This document shows positions 39,884-48,510 of a DNA stretch of 64,000 nt, piece by piece. The DNA lies in NCBI GenBank assembly GCA_002311665.1, contig DBYX01000023.1, positions 71,050 through 135,049 of the forward strand, read 5' to 3'. The notes beneath the pieces are model-generated. The model worked only from the letters and a program-made list of their open reading frames with translations, was not told where the DNA came from and did not search any database. The stretch comes from Lachnoclostridium sp. UBA1175. GTDB taxonomy: Bacteria > Bacillota > Clostridia > Lachnospirales > Lachnospiraceae. Made by a program: the position numbers and the translations under genes. Every line of letters starts with the position of its first letter. Within the stretch, counting starts at the first letter, position 1.

Positions 39884-40324
39884 CTACTCAACCAGTTCCT
39901 GCCCTGCTTCACTCAACTGCAGATTGATGTCCAGTACAGAATGATTTCCGTTGTTGATGTTAAAGATGAGAATTGCGTCTCCCGGATCTCTCGGATACAG
40001 TTTACGGTGTCCTGCGATCTCCAGAGCTCGCTGTGTCTCCGGAAGTGTCAGTCGACATCCAAGGCACAGTGCCACTATCTTCATCCGTGCGGGTTTTTTT
40101 CTCGTTCCGTTAAGTATCTGGTATGCATATGTGTTAGCTAGATTGCTCGCACGAATGATCTCTGCCGCATCCAGTTTTTTCTTTGCGATCACATAGTTGA
40201 AATACCCCTGAATCGTCAGTTCATCCCCGGATCGGCCGAGGCTCTCAAGATATTCCCTGAGTTCCTGTTTCCCCGAAGCTCCGCCTAATATCTGATCCAG
40301 TTGATCCGTTGATCTGTCGTACAT
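39884..40324 (-). CDS. Helix-turn-helix protein, paralogue of the divergent gene
   Basis: A 146-residue soluble protein with a compact helix-turn-helix (about residues 50-100): ASNLANTYAYQILNGTRKKP and ARMKIVALCLGCRLTLPETQ. It is the same length as, and clearly related throughout to, the divergent protein at 40458-40898 (shared YAYQI-NG, KKP/LNP, AR-K-ALC, Q-AL-I). Both look like regulators of Cro/XRE-like fold. The two promoters face each other across a shared operator core. Sequence outside the HTH is not recognised. Confidence 0.82.
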   Translation of the reverse strand: MYDRSTDQLDQILGGASGKQELREYLESLGRSGDELTIQGYFNYVIAKKKLDAAEIIRASNLANTYAYQILNGTRKKPARMKIVALCLGCRLTLPETQRALEIAGHRKLYPRDPGDAILIFNINNGNHSVLDINLQLSEAGQELVE

Positions 40325-40362
40325 AGGCCCCTCTCCCCGCCACCTTGGTGACTCAATTACAA

Positions 40363-40373
40363 TGCTGTCAGCA
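40363..40373. promoter_or_regulatory. Operator core between the divergent helix-turn-helix genes
   Basis: TGCTGTCAGCA, a palindrome matching the core of the site at 39726-39748 apart from the centre base. It is 39 bases from the minus-strand start and 85 from the plus-strand start. Confidence 0.65.
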
Positions 40374-40457
40374 CAACAACCGCATTGGAGAATGCGTTAC
40401 AATGTTTCTCGGTTACCAAACAACACCGCGCGACCGCTATGCTATACGGAGGCACCA

Positions 40458-40898
40458 ATGAGTGAACTGTCCACAGGTGAACTGTTTCAAGTGCTGTGCA
40501 AGGTTCGTAACAGGAATGAACTGGACGCATATCTTGCGGATATCCGCAAGCGCAACTACGAACTGTCCCTGCACAATTACCTTAACTCGGTAATGCACGA
40601 AAAATGCCTCTCCCTGCGCAATGTGGTCCTGGAGTGTGGTCTTGAACAACACTACGCTTACCAGATCGTCAACGGCAATAAACTCAATCCTTCGAGGACC
40701 AAGGTGATCGCACTGTGCATCGCCTGTCATATGACGGTCGCAGAGGCGCAGCACGCGCTTGAAATCTCTCATCAGGGAATTCTGTGCCCTTTTGATATCT
40801 TCGATTCCATTATCATCTATCATCTGAACCAAAAAGATTGGTCTGTCTACTCCGTCAACGAAACACTGCACGCGGAGGGCCTGCCGATTATTGAATAG
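40458..40898 (+). CDS. Helix-turn-helix protein, paralogue of the divergent gene
   Basis: A 146-residue protein starting MSELSTGELFQVL. The start at 40458 follows GGAGG; the longer frame to 40362 would begin inside the operator and is rejected. The helix-turn-helix segment is LECGLEQHYAYQIVNGNKLN followed by PSRTKVIALCIACHMTVAEA. The C-terminal third (FDIFDSIIIYHLNQKDWSVY) aligns with DAILIFNINNGNHSVLD of its partner. A terminator follows. Dual, perhaps opposing, regulators of the same site are likely, by inference. Confidence 0.82.
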   Translation: MSELSTGELFQVLCKVRNRNELDAYLADIRKRNYELSLHNYLNSVMHEKCLSLRNVVLECGLEQHYAYQIVNGNKLNPSRTKVIALCIACHMTVAEAQHALEISHQGILCPFDIFDSIIIYHLNQKDWSVYSVNETLHAEGLPIIE

Positions 40899-40925
40899 TA
40901 GCATACCTGAGTGCATAAATCAAGC

Positions 40926-40957
40926 AGCCCGGAGCACAGTCAATGTGCCCCGGGCTT
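40926..40957. terminator. Terminator after the plus-strand helix-turn-helix gene
   Basis: AGCCCGGAGCAC / GTGCCCCGGGCT with one mismatch, then TTTTA on the plus strand. It lies between convergent genes. Confidence 0.8.
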
Positions 40958-41050
40958 TTATCATTCTTCCTCGGAAAAACCACGCCTGCGGCGCAAACCG
41001 TAAACCCGATAATACAACCGACGGCGTTCCCTTGCGGGAGCGCCGCATTG

Positions 41051-42238
41051 TTATTTCTGTTCGATGTCGATCACCACATACTCCGACTTCGTTCCCGTTT
41101 TGAAGTCGATCTCCCAGTCCGAGATTCCCGAGGTGACGATAAATGTCGTGTCGCCGCGCGTCTCGGTGCCGTACGTGCGGTCGTTCGCGCCGATCCACCG
41201 GCCGATCGGACCGAGCGGGATCAGCTGTCCGCCGTGCGTGTGACCCGAGAGAACGAGGTCCGCCCCGGCTGCAGCCTCCGCCTCATAGTCATTCGGCTGA
41301 TGGTCGAGAACGATGATGAAACGATTCCTGTCCAGAGTCTGCGTGAGCTCCTCCATGCTTTTGCGCGCCTTGGCTCCGTCGCCGCGGCTGCCCTCGTTGC
41401 GGTCCTTGCGGCCGACGATGTAATAGCCGTTCAGCGCCTCGACCACGTCCTCCATAACGACGATCCCTTCGGCGCGAAGTGCGTCGTCCAGCTCTTTCGC
41501 GGTGTATCCCCGGGAGTTGTAATAGCCCTTGTCGTGATTACCGTACACAAAGTACACCTTGGCTTTGATCGAACCGAGCGCACGGCACGCGGCAAGCATA
41601 TCCTCGCGCGTCGTGGAATCATCCACAAAATCGCCCGTGAACACCACGATGTCCGGTTTTTCCTTCTCGATGCGGCTCATATACTTGGCCAGTTCCGTGC
41701 CGCTGAAGGTCGATCCGATATGCGAATCCGCAATCTGCACGATGCGAAGTTTACCGCCCGGCAGCTCCTTGTCCGTCTCGATCCTGTAGTAGGTGCGCGA
41801 GACGTTGTGCGCCTGATACCAGCCGAGGCCCAGATAGACCGTGCATAGCAAAATGACAACGATCCCTTTCCAATACACCCGGAACAGGGCCTTTTTCGTT
41901 TCCCCGGAGGCGTCAATCTCCCCGGCATCTTTCGCGGCATCGTCTGCCTTCTTCCCGCTCTTCCCCGCGCGCCGGATCACAAGCCCGGCGATCCCTGTCA
42001 CAAGGTCGGCGAGCAGCCAGAAGATGGCGAGGTGAAGCACCACGATCACCGTATTGACCGTTTCAAAACAACCGTACGCGGCGAAGCACAGCAGCGGTGT
42101 CGCAGCTACAAGCCGCTGCAACCACACGCGCTCGCCCGCGATGAGTTTCACAATCCCGAAGCGCCGAAACCGACTCAGCAGATACACGGCGCCGGCGATC
42201 GTCAGTGCGAACGCCACGGATAAAATGGCAAGCCACAT
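41051..42238 (-). CDS. Membrane metallophosphoesterase (YkuE-like)
   Basis: A 395-residue protein: about four N-terminal membrane helices (to residue 155, with one interrupted by a charged loop) and a calcineurin-like catalytic domain with RIVQIADSHIGSTFSG, VVFTGDFVDDST, VYFVYGNHDKG and VLSGHTHGGQ. It lacks a separate signal peptide. It is a paralogue of the protein at 44109-45281; motif order and sequence agree. The pair flanks a secreted protein gene on the same strand. Substrate unknown. Confidence 0.9.
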   Translation of the reverse strand: MWLAILSVAFALTIAGAVYLLSRFRRFGIVKLIAGERVWLQRLVAATPLLCFAAYGCFETVNTVIVVLHLAIFWLLADLVTGIAGLVIRRAGKSGKKADDAAKDAGEIDASGETKKALFRVYWKGIVVILLCTVYLGLGWYQAHNVSRTYYRIETDKELPGGKLRIVQIADSHIGSTFSGTELAKYMSRIEKEKPDIVVFTGDFVDDSTTREDMLAACRALGSIKAKVYFVYGNHDKGYYNSRGYTAKELDDALRAEGIVVMEDVVEALNGYYIVGRKDRNEGSRGDGAKARKSMEELTQTLDRNRFIIVLDHQPNDYEAEAAAGADLVLSGHTHGGQLIPLGPIGRWIGANDRTYGTETRGDTTFIVTSGISDWEIDFKTGTKSEYVVIDIEQK

Positions 42239-42297
42239 AATCTCACATTCCTCTTATATCACTTCCGAAAAAATCTCTTCCGCTGCCTGGCTGCCTT

Positions 42298-44016
42298 TCA
42301 CTTCTTACGCTTCGCAGATCTGCGCTTCCGGTCACCGTTCTTCCTCGTGAAGAAGATGGACAGCGCCAGGATCAGAATGATGCCGCCGACCCACACGAAC
42401 AGGCAGATTCCGAGTGGCTGCACCGGGCATACGCCGCACAGGCCGCATTTGTCGTTTTTCTTCTTCTCGACCGTCTGCGACAGACGCTCCTTCAGGTCCG
42501 GTGACGAGGTGGGCGTCGGCGCGACCGACGGGGTCGGGTCGGGATCCGTCACACTGCTTCCTTTTTCCTTCGCCGGGCAGACATACGTGTCGGAATAAAC
42601 CGATTCATACTCCGTGCCGTCCGGTCCATAGACATAGAACAATCCGCGAAGCTCAATATCCTTCGCGTCCTCCTCCGCGCTCTTGCCGTAGCCGAGCTCC
42701 GCAAGCTCGACCTTGTTCTCGCCGTTGAGAATCTCCGTCTCGCCGAGAAGCTCGGTCCAGTTCTCGTCGCCGACACGGCGCGCCTCGAGCAGGATCCAGG
42801 CATAGCCGCCCTCAAGTTCGACGGTGCGGGCCGCTTCGATCGTCTCCTCCGAGACCGTGAGCGTGTACACGATGAACGGACCGTATCCTCCCGCATCCTT
42901 GCCGAGGAACTGGAACTCGCTGAGCTGCGGTGCCCCGAACAGATCCGCGAGTCGGTACATCGGGTTGCTTCCCTCGGCGCCGTACGCCGCGATATTCGAC
43001 CATTCGGAAAATGCGTACACAACCTTCGCGTTCCCGGCTGCCTTGTCGTTCCCGCCGTCGCCTGTGCCGCTGTCGTTATTTCCGTTGTCGTCCGTGTTGC
43101 CGTTATTGTCATCCGCGTCGCCGTTGTCCGCGGTATTGTTACCGTTGTTCACGTCCTGAGGCGCATCCTTCTTCGTGAGCTTCACGCCGTAGCGCACGCG
43201 CACGAACAACGTGTGCTTCTCCATATCGATGAGCGCGCAGAACGGACCGCTCTCATCGTCCTCACCGGTATTGTCCGTATTGCCGTTATCGCCGGTGTTA
43301 TCCGTGTTGCCGTTGTCGTTATCGCCGGTGTTGCCCGTACCGCTGTCCTTGAGGCTCGCGACCGTGACAACCGAGTACTGCGACTGTTTCAACACACTGC
43401 CCCAGCCGACGCTGTACTCACCGTCGAGCCAGTGAGGATCATTGTCCGCCTTCGGATCGCCGAGATTTTCGAAGATGACCGCCGTGTCCGGGCCATCCTC
43501 CGCACAGGGGATATTGACATATGCCCAGCCGCCGAGCACGTACTCGTCCGGGTGCTCCTCGTCGACATACGCGCGCCCGGTCTCGGTGTCCCATTTTGCG
43601 CTGTAACGCCAGTCTTTCGGGTCATCGATCGCCCAGTCGATCTGCGCGAACACCTTGCACTCCTCATATCTGAGATTCTCCAGAACAGCCTGGTGCTCGG
43701 CAATGGACTGCGCAAACCAGGCCTCCAGCGCCCGGCTCTTGCTGAATGTCACACGCACGGCATTGGGCGAACCCTCGGATTCGATTGACTCGATCCGCAC
43801 ACCGTTCGGCGCCTCCAGCAAAGCGGCGATCGCGGCATCGATCTCCGCATCCCCCTCCCGAAGGATACCGGTGTTGGCTGGGCTCTTCCGCGCGTCAGCC
43901 CCTGCAGCGAACGCCGCATCGGACAGCGCACTGCCGAATCCGACAGCCGCAAGGATGAACGCGAGCGCAAGCGCCGCGAACCGCCCTGTCAATCTATTGT
44001 ACAGTTTGCTTCTCAT
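42298..44016 (-). CDS. Secreted cell-surface protein with Asn/Asp/Gly/Thr linkers
   Basis: A 572-residue protein, start at 44016 (MRSKLYNRLTGRFAALALAF), with a signal peptide. Low-complexity NGNTDNTGDNGN-type linkers at about residues 225-255 and 285-325 separate unrecognised domains. A Pro/Thr stalk (DPDPTPSVAPTPTSSPD) precedes a Cys-rich CGLCGVCPVQPLGIC segment, a membrane helix and a basic tail. C-terminal membrane anchoring is clear; function is not. It lies between two metallophosphoesterase genes. Confidence 0.82.
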   Translation of the reverse strand: MRSKLYNRLTGRFAALALAFILAAVGFGSALSDAAFAAGADARKSPANTGILREGDAEIDAAIAALLEAPNGVRIESIESEGSPNAVRVTFSKSRALEAWFAQSIAEHQAVLENLRYEECKVFAQIDWAIDDPKDWRYSAKWDTETGRAYVDEEHPDEYVLGGWAYVNIPCAEDGPDTAVIFENLGDPKADNDPHWLDGEYSVGWGSVLKQSQYSVVTVASLKDSGTGNTGDNDNGNTDNTGDNGNTDNTGEDDESGPFCALIDMEKHTLFVRVRYGVKLTKKDAPQDVNNGNNTADNGDADDNNGNTDDNGNNDSGTGDGGNDKAAGNAKVVYAFSEWSNIAAYGAEGSNPMYRLADLFGAPQLSEFQFLGKDAGGYGPFIVYTLTVSEETIEAARTVELEGGYAWILLEARRVGDENWTELLGETEILNGENKVELAELGYGKSAEEDAKDIELRGLFYVYGPDGTEYESVYSDTYVCPAKEKGSSVTDPDPTPSVAPTPTSSPDLKERLSQTVEKKKNDKCGLCGVCPVQPLGICLFVWVGGIILILALSIFFTRKNGDRKRRSAKRKK

Positions 44017-44108
44017 ACTTTTCTTCCTCCCGGGACAATGCCGCATCTATGTCATCTATTGTATTCGACGCGGGCGACAAAATCAACCGTTACTTCCGCG
44101 GTGAGGGG

Positions 44109-45281
44109 TCATTTTCCGCACACATCCACAACCGTAAATTCGGAAATTGTGCCGGTCTTGATCACAAATTCCCAGGACGACATTCCCGAGCTGACGACGC
44201 ATGCGGTATCACCGTACATCCGCATACCGTACATGAATTCCGCGTCTCCGAACACCGTCGGCAGGAACTGCGACGCCAACCCGAGCGGGATCATCTGTCC
44301 GCCGTGTGTGTGCCCGGCGAGCACCAGGTCCGCGCCCGCGGCGGCCTCCTTCGTAAAATCGCCCGGCTGGTGGTCGAGCACGATCACATACTTTGACGGA
44401 TCAAGCCCCTTCGCCAGCTCCGCGTAGCTCGCGCGGCTCTCGCTCGTGTCCCTGCGGCCGACGAGGTAAAACTTCCCCTCAACGCACAGCACCTTGTCAC
44501 GCATCACGACCACGCCGTTCCCGCCGAGTTCCGCCTCAAGTTCAGCCGAGGTGAACTCGCGCTCACCCTCGTCCGAGGCGTCGTGGTTTCCGAACACAAA
44601 ATACACCCCGTACCTTGTCTTCAGCTGCCCAAGCGCCTGACAACACTTGACCATATCCTCCCGGGACGTGTTCTCATCCGTAAAATCCCCGGTCACAACG
44701 ATGATGTCCGGCTTCGCCTCCTCGACGCGACCGAGCGCCTTCGCAAAATCCTCCGCATCCATCGTCACGCCGATGTGCGTGTCGGATATCTGGACGATCC
44801 GCAGCTTCTCCTGCCCTAAGGACTTATCCGTCGTAAGCGAGTAGTCCGTGCGCCATATATGGTGAGCCGCGTACCAGCCGATCCCAAGCCACACGATGCA
44901 CGCGACCGCAGCCGCGAGCCACACGTGGGATGAGCTCTCCCGGACGCGCTTCCTGCTTTCTTCTGTTGCGCTACTGTCCTTCGCGCTGCCGTCATTCGTG
45001 CCGCTGTCCTTCCCTCGTGTCACAAGCGAGCATATCCCGTCCGCGAGGATGCCCACGCACAGGAACACACACAGGTGAAGGAGCGCGATCAACGCGTTGG
45101 CCGGGCTCCACACCGCAAGCGCTGCGCACACGGCGAGCGCGATCACCGGGCAAAGCCACGGTTTGCCCGTGCGCCCCGGACGGTCCTTCCTTCGCCACCG
45201 GAGCAATGCGATCATCACGATCTCGACGGCGAACAACGCCGCCAGAATTCCATACCAAAGCATTGTCAGAAAACCCTCCAC
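44109..45281 (-). CDS. Membrane metallophosphoesterase (YkuE-like), paralogue
   Basis: A 390-residue protein, same plan as the one at 41051-42238: N-terminal membrane helices and a catalytic domain with RIVQISDTHIGVTMDAED, VVTGDFTDENTS, VFGNHDASDEG and LAGHTHGGQM. Its start overlaps the phosphatase gene's end by 16 bases. The two paralogues suggest an old tandem duplication around the secreted protein gene. Confidence 0.9.
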   Translation of the reverse strand: MEGFLTMLWYGILAALFAVEIVMIALLRWRRKDRPGRTGKPWLCPVIALAVCAALAVWSPANALIALLHLCVFLCVGILADGICSLVTRGKDSGTNDGSAKDSSATEESRKRVRESSSHVWLAAAVACIVWLGIGWYAAHHIWRTDYSLTTDKSLGQEKLRIVQISDTHIGVTMDAEDFAKALGRVEEAKPDIIVVTGDFTDENTSREDMVKCCQALGQLKTRYGVYFVFGNHDASDEGEREFTSAELEAELGGNGVVVMRDKVLCVEGKFYLVGRRDTSESRASYAELAKGLDPSKYVIVLDHQPGDFTKEAAAGADLVLAGHTHGGQMIPLGLASQFLPTVFGDAEFMYGMRMYGDTACVVSSGMSSWEFVIKTGTISEFTVVDVCGK

Positions 45282-45733
45282 CTATCGAGCATCCCCGCAC
45301 AGCCTTCCTCAATCTGTGACAGCACACCCGTAAAATCACGCGTATACCACGGGTCGTCGATCTCCGTCCCCGGGTGCCCCGCCCATGTCGGCAGCAGCGA
45401 CAGTTTCCCCTGTGGATCGCCGCCGTAAATCCGGCGCATGTCATACATATTTTCCGAATCCATACCGACGATGTAATCGAAGCGGTCGTAGTCCGCCCTC
45501 GTCGTCTGATACGCCGCGTGCGGGTGGCACACATACCCCCGCGCCTGCAGTGCCCGCTTCATCGGCGGATAAATGTCGTTGCCGATCTCCTCGCGCGTCG
45601 CCGCCATCGACTCCACCGCGATCTCCGGCAGGCTGCCGTACGGCGCCTGATCGATCATTTGCCGCAGAACCATCTCCGCGGCAACGCTGCGACAGATGTT
45701 GCCGTGGCAAACGAAAAGCACTTTTATCATCAA
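45266..45733 (-). CDS. Low-molecular-weight protein-tyrosine phosphatase
   Basis: A 155-residue enzyme of the arsenate-reductase-like phosphatase fold. The P-loop CHGNICRS (C-x5-R-S) is near the N-terminus (about residues 9-16) and the general-acid Asp lies in DDPWYTRDF (about residue 118). It removes phosphate from protein tyrosines, often in exopolysaccharide control. It may start one codon later, at 45730. It heads the four-gene run of phosphoesterase genes and borders the island. Confidence 0.93.
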   Translation of the reverse strand: MMIKVLFVCHGNICRSVAAEMVLRQMIDQAPYGSLPEIAVESMAATREEIGNDIYPPMKRALQARGYVCHPHAAYQTTRADYDRFDYIVGMDSENMYDMRRIYGGDPQGKLSLLPTWAGHPGTEIDDPWYTRDFTGVLSQIEEGCAGMLDRWRVF

Positions 45734-45739
45734 TAAACC

Positions 45740-45964
45740 TCTCTTGGTTTTTCTCGGTTTTTCCTTATTTTATCTCGGTTTCAGGTACTTTCTCGATCTT
45801 TCATTTGTGGTCTGTTACTTGACAGTAACTCGGCTTATTTCGGCTTAATTTGGATTACTTTTTCCGTCAACTGGTCTAAAACTGGTCTAAAATTTCCCGT
45901 AATATATGCCGGTTTTTTCTAGACTCGTTTCTTAAGTTGACCCCTTAGTAGAATAAGGGTTTCT
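45740..45964. other. Island left border: probable integrase att region
   Basis: About 225 AT-rich bases without a gene next to the integrase. It contains two tandem copies of AACTGGTCTAA (45869-45879 and 45880-45890), an inverted repeat GTTAC-TTGACA-GTAAC (45814-45829), several CTCGGTTT copies and a short stem ACCCCTTAGTAGAATAAGGG just past the integrase stop. Tandem short direct repeats beside int fit arm-type binding sites. No core site was identified. Confidence 0.55.
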
Positions 45965-47242
45965 TCAGCCTCCGACACGCATCTTGATGACCTGATGTTC
46001 CTCCTCTTTTATGCCGAGTTTTCGCATCTCCTGGTCTAAATCCGCCTGATTCTTGCTTAATTTCCTTAATTCGGCCGTAGCATCTTCAAGTTTCAGGTGT
46101 GTGTAGGTATTAAGCGTGATCCCAACATCTGAATGTCCCATCAAATACTGGAGTACTTTCGGGTTCATTCCCATCTTAGCCATATTAGAGCAATAGGTAT
46201 GCCGGCACACATGAGGGGTAATCTTCGGGAGCTGCACCTGATGTGAACGATTATATTTCGCAATAATGAATTTGAAATAATGTTCCCAATGAAGCCCTAC
46301 CATCGGATGACCATCCTTATCGATGAAAAGGAATCCGGAATAACCGTCAATCATCGGTTCCGTCTTCATTTTGGGTCGTTTCTGCAAAACACTCCGGAAT
46401 GCTTCATAAACATCATCCGACATGGGAAGAATTCTGGTTCCGGCATTTGTTTTTGTTGTCGAAATATAAATATCCGTACCAACCCGCTGAATTTGATGAT
46501 TAACGTTAATCAAACGCTTCTCCATATCAATATCCGATATGGTGAGTCCTGTAAACTCAGAAACACGGAGTCCCGTCTTGAACAGGATGTAGATGCCCTC
46601 ATAATACTTACAGTAATGCGCATCGTTTTTTACAAAATCGAGGAAAGTCTTTTCCTGTTGACTAGAAATTGCTTCACGAGTACCCATATCGTTAACCAGC
46701 AGTGAAACAAGTTGAAACTCAAACGGGTTTTTCCTAATGAAGTCATCATCAACCGCCATCTGAAACGCCGGCCTTACTACACCGCGTATCGTATGGATCG
46801 TTGAAAAGCTCTTCTTATCTACTTGCTGAAGCTTAACCAACCAAGCCTTTGCATCAGAAAGACGAACTTTCTTTACAGGCTTCATTCCAAAAGGATCCCT
46901 CTCCAACAGGTGAACCACCGTTCTATAACCAGCCTGTGTTGTGGGCTTAACCCCAATTCGCAGTGCGGTATACTTTTTTACCAATCGAAGCACGGTAAAT
47001 TCACTGCTCTCAACGAGAATATCATCGCTAATGTCTCGGTTAATCTCTTTTTCTAGGTCTCGTAAAGGTTTCCGATCTTTTTTACCGTATGGAACCTCGT
47101 CTGTGTCTACCAATCTCCAGCTGTATACGGTCTTACGCTTTCCATCGATATCCCAAAAACGATATTTATATCTTCCATCCGGTTCCTGGCTCTCCCCAGT
47201 GCGTAGAATTCGGTTCTTGCTATCTCGCCGTTTTGCACTCAT
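45965..47242 (-). CDS. int: Tyrosine recombinase (Tn916-like integrase)
   Basis: A 425-residue integrase. The N-terminal arm-binding domain has YRFWDIDGKRKTVYSWRLVD, like Tn916-family integrases. Catalytic residues: Arg in FKTGLRVSEFTG (about 224), HVCRHTY (about 345) and LMGHSDVGITLNTYTHL with the nucleophile Tyr (about 379). It is downstream of xis and the SpoVG-like gene in the transposon order, and it is the left-most gene of the island. The leader carries two inverted repeats. Confidence 0.95.
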   Translation of the reverse strand: MSAKRRDSKNRILRTGESQEPDGRYKYRFWDIDGKRKTVYSWRLVDTDEVPYGKKDRKPLRDLEKEINRDISDDILVESSEFTVLRLVKKYTALRIGVKPTTQAGYRTVVHLLERDPFGMKPVKKVRLSDAKAWLVKLQQVDKKSFSTIHTIRGVVRPAFQMAVDDDFIRKNPFEFQLVSLLVNDMGTREAISSQQEKTFLDFVKNDAHYCKYYEGIYILFKTGLRVSEFTGLTISDIDMEKRLINVNHQIQRVGTDIYISTTKTNAGTRILPMSDDVYEAFRSVLQKRPKMKTEPMIDGYSGFLFIDKDGHPMVGLHWEHYFKFIIAKYNRSHQVQLPKITPHVCRHTYCSNMAKMGMNPKVLQYLMGHSDVGITLNTYTHLKLEDATAELRKLSKNQADLDQEMRKLGIKEEEHQVIKMRVGG

Positions 47243-47264
47243 TCGCGTTCTCTCCTTTCAATGT

Positions 47265-47350
47265 GGAGAGCCTGTTCTTATGAAGTTTTTTAGCTACATA
47301 GCTGTATCAGACTATGTAGTACTATTATATTACCACATCTCAGGCTCTTT
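47265..47350 (-). promoter_or_regulatory. Inverted repeats in the integrase leader
   Basis: CTACATAG and CTATGTAG (47294-47319) form a hairpin nested inside a wider pair AGAGCCTG / CAGGCTCT (ends near 47272 and 47343). A TATAAT at about 47325-47330 is on the minus strand. The layout suggests attenuation or Int/Xis binding between xis and int. Confidence 0.5.
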
Positions 47351-47391
47351 TTCCACTACAAAATGAAGAAAATTGCAAAAAACAAGAAACA

Positions 47392-47613
47392 TCAAATGAC
47401 GCTCATGCGCTCATCCATGTATCTTTCAAATAACTCCCGTTTAATCATAAGTCTGTTTCCATTCCAGAGAACAAATTTCTCATCCGGATGTGACTCAACA
47501 AACGCTTTCAGTTTCTTATACCCAATTCCAAAATACTCAGAAGCCTCATTCAACGTTAATGTGTACTTCTGCCACCATGGTAGTTCCACTACAGGTCCAT
47601 TGCTATTCTCCAT
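47392..47613 (-). CDS. xis: Excisionase (Tn916 Xis-like)
   Basis: A 73-residue basic protein with WWQKYTLTLNEASEYFGIGY and WNGNRLMIKRELFERYMD, matching the winged-helix Xis of Tn916-family elements by eye. It follows the SpoVG-like gene with a 3-base gap and precedes int, so the three probably form one transcript that controls excision. The ATG follows AAAGGAGATGACT. Confidence 0.92.
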   Translation of the reverse strand: MENSNGPVVELPWWQKYTLTLNEASEYFGIGYKKLKAFVESHPDEKFVLWNGNRLMIKRELFERYMDERMSVI

Positions 47614-47616
47614 GAG

Positions 47617-48192
47617 TCATCTCCTTTCACGATGTTTGTTCTCAACCGCCCTGTCATATGCTTGCCATATTTTCTTTGTAATTATGTCTTCCCAATTGTA
47701 TTTGAAGTCAACAATTCGTCTAAATACGTATTTCCCATTCTCACGAACCTGTTTCTCTGGAAAAATCGTCACACGCTTTCCAGAAGAACTCAGAAACATT
47801 CGGATTCCAGTGATTCTCAGGCTGCCATCTACTACAATCTCGGCTGTTCCCACCATGTAATCCGCCTTTTTCTCACACGGAAAGGCTTTACAAGATACAG
47901 CGAATTCTTCTTCTCGCTGAATCCTGTAAAATCTTGCCCTCTGGGGGTGATATGCCGCTGATATGGCTCTCGTCAATTCATGTTTCAAGTCTTGACTATG
48001 TATTATTACAGTTGGCTTTTCTTCTCTCTTTCCGAGTTTTGTCCCACGCATAGAAAGCCTTAATCCGCTTTTTCCTTCCTCAACAAGAATCGGAAACACT
48101 GTAATTGCGTCATTAATTGTTAACATCGCCAATGCCTTCACGCGTCCGCTGTGCTCCAGCGGCCACACATTAATGCAATAATCCTTATTCAT
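47617..48192 (-). CDS. Double SpoVG-like domain protein
   Basis: A 191-residue protein. The first half, GRVKALAMLTINDAITVFPI then LVEEGKSGLRLSMRGTK, follows the SpoVG pattern (GRxKALxxITxDDAFxIHxLRVIEGxxGLF). The second half (TAEIVVDGSLRITGIRMFLS, FPEKQVRENGKYVF, KIWQAYDRAVENK) looks like a second, diverged SpoVG-type domain. Typical SpoVG is about 90-100 residues with one domain. The start at 48192 has a GGGGG site. It sits next to xis and int, so a regulatory DNA/RNA-binding role in the element is inferred. Confidence 0.75.
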   Translation of the reverse strand: MNKDYCINVWPLEHSGRVKALAMLTINDAITVFPILVEEGKSGLRLSMRGTKLGKREEKPTVIIHSQDLKHELTRAISAAYHPQRARFYRIQREEEFAVSCKAFPCEKKADYMVGTAEIVVDGSLRITGIRMFLSSSGKRVTIFPEKQVRENGKYVFRRIVDFKYNWEDIITKKIWQAYDRAVENKHRERR

Positions 48193-48510
48193 TTCCGACC
48201 CCCTTGTACTTTCATTTATTATAGACACGCCTGCCCTGGTAAGACAGCCCGGTATGTACCCCCGTGAGCTCTTGCTATTCCGGCCCGTTGTGCGGTGGGA
48301 AACAACTCTTTGATATGCGTACCAATAGCACCCGAGGCTTCTATCCGCTCCCCACGCGACCGGATCGTCGCCGATAACAAGCCCCTCGTTGTTTTTCCGT
48401 GTCTGGATGCAATTGTCAAGGTTCAATTATAATAACGGAAGATGAACTTCCGACATTATCGAGGCCATACTTCTACATGTTTTCAAAAACATGACGGAAC
48501 ACCTTTATTC
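48193..48510 (-). other. GC-rich leader of the SpoVG-xis-int operon
   Basis: About 320 bases without a confident gene. A TATAAT (revcomp at 48218-48223) lies about 25 bases before the start codon with a poor -35. Upstream is a conserved-looking GC-rich block (about 48230-48420) that is open in two minus-strand frames, one of them continuing the SpoVG frame, and TTGACA at 48413-48418. At 48434-48451 the stem CGGAAG / CTTCCG and at 48475-48492 the palindrome CATGTTTT / AAAACATG end the XRE transcript region. Confidence 0.5.

Noticed and set aside
40362..40457. Upstream extension of the plus-strand helix-turn-helix gene
   Set aside because: It begins inside the operator core, has no ribosome binding site, and the true start at 40458 has GGAGG and gives the same length as its paralogue.
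45814..45829. GTTAC-TTGACA-GTAAC as the integrase core site
   Set aside because: It is only one of several short dyads in the gap; no matching second copy was found to define an att pair.
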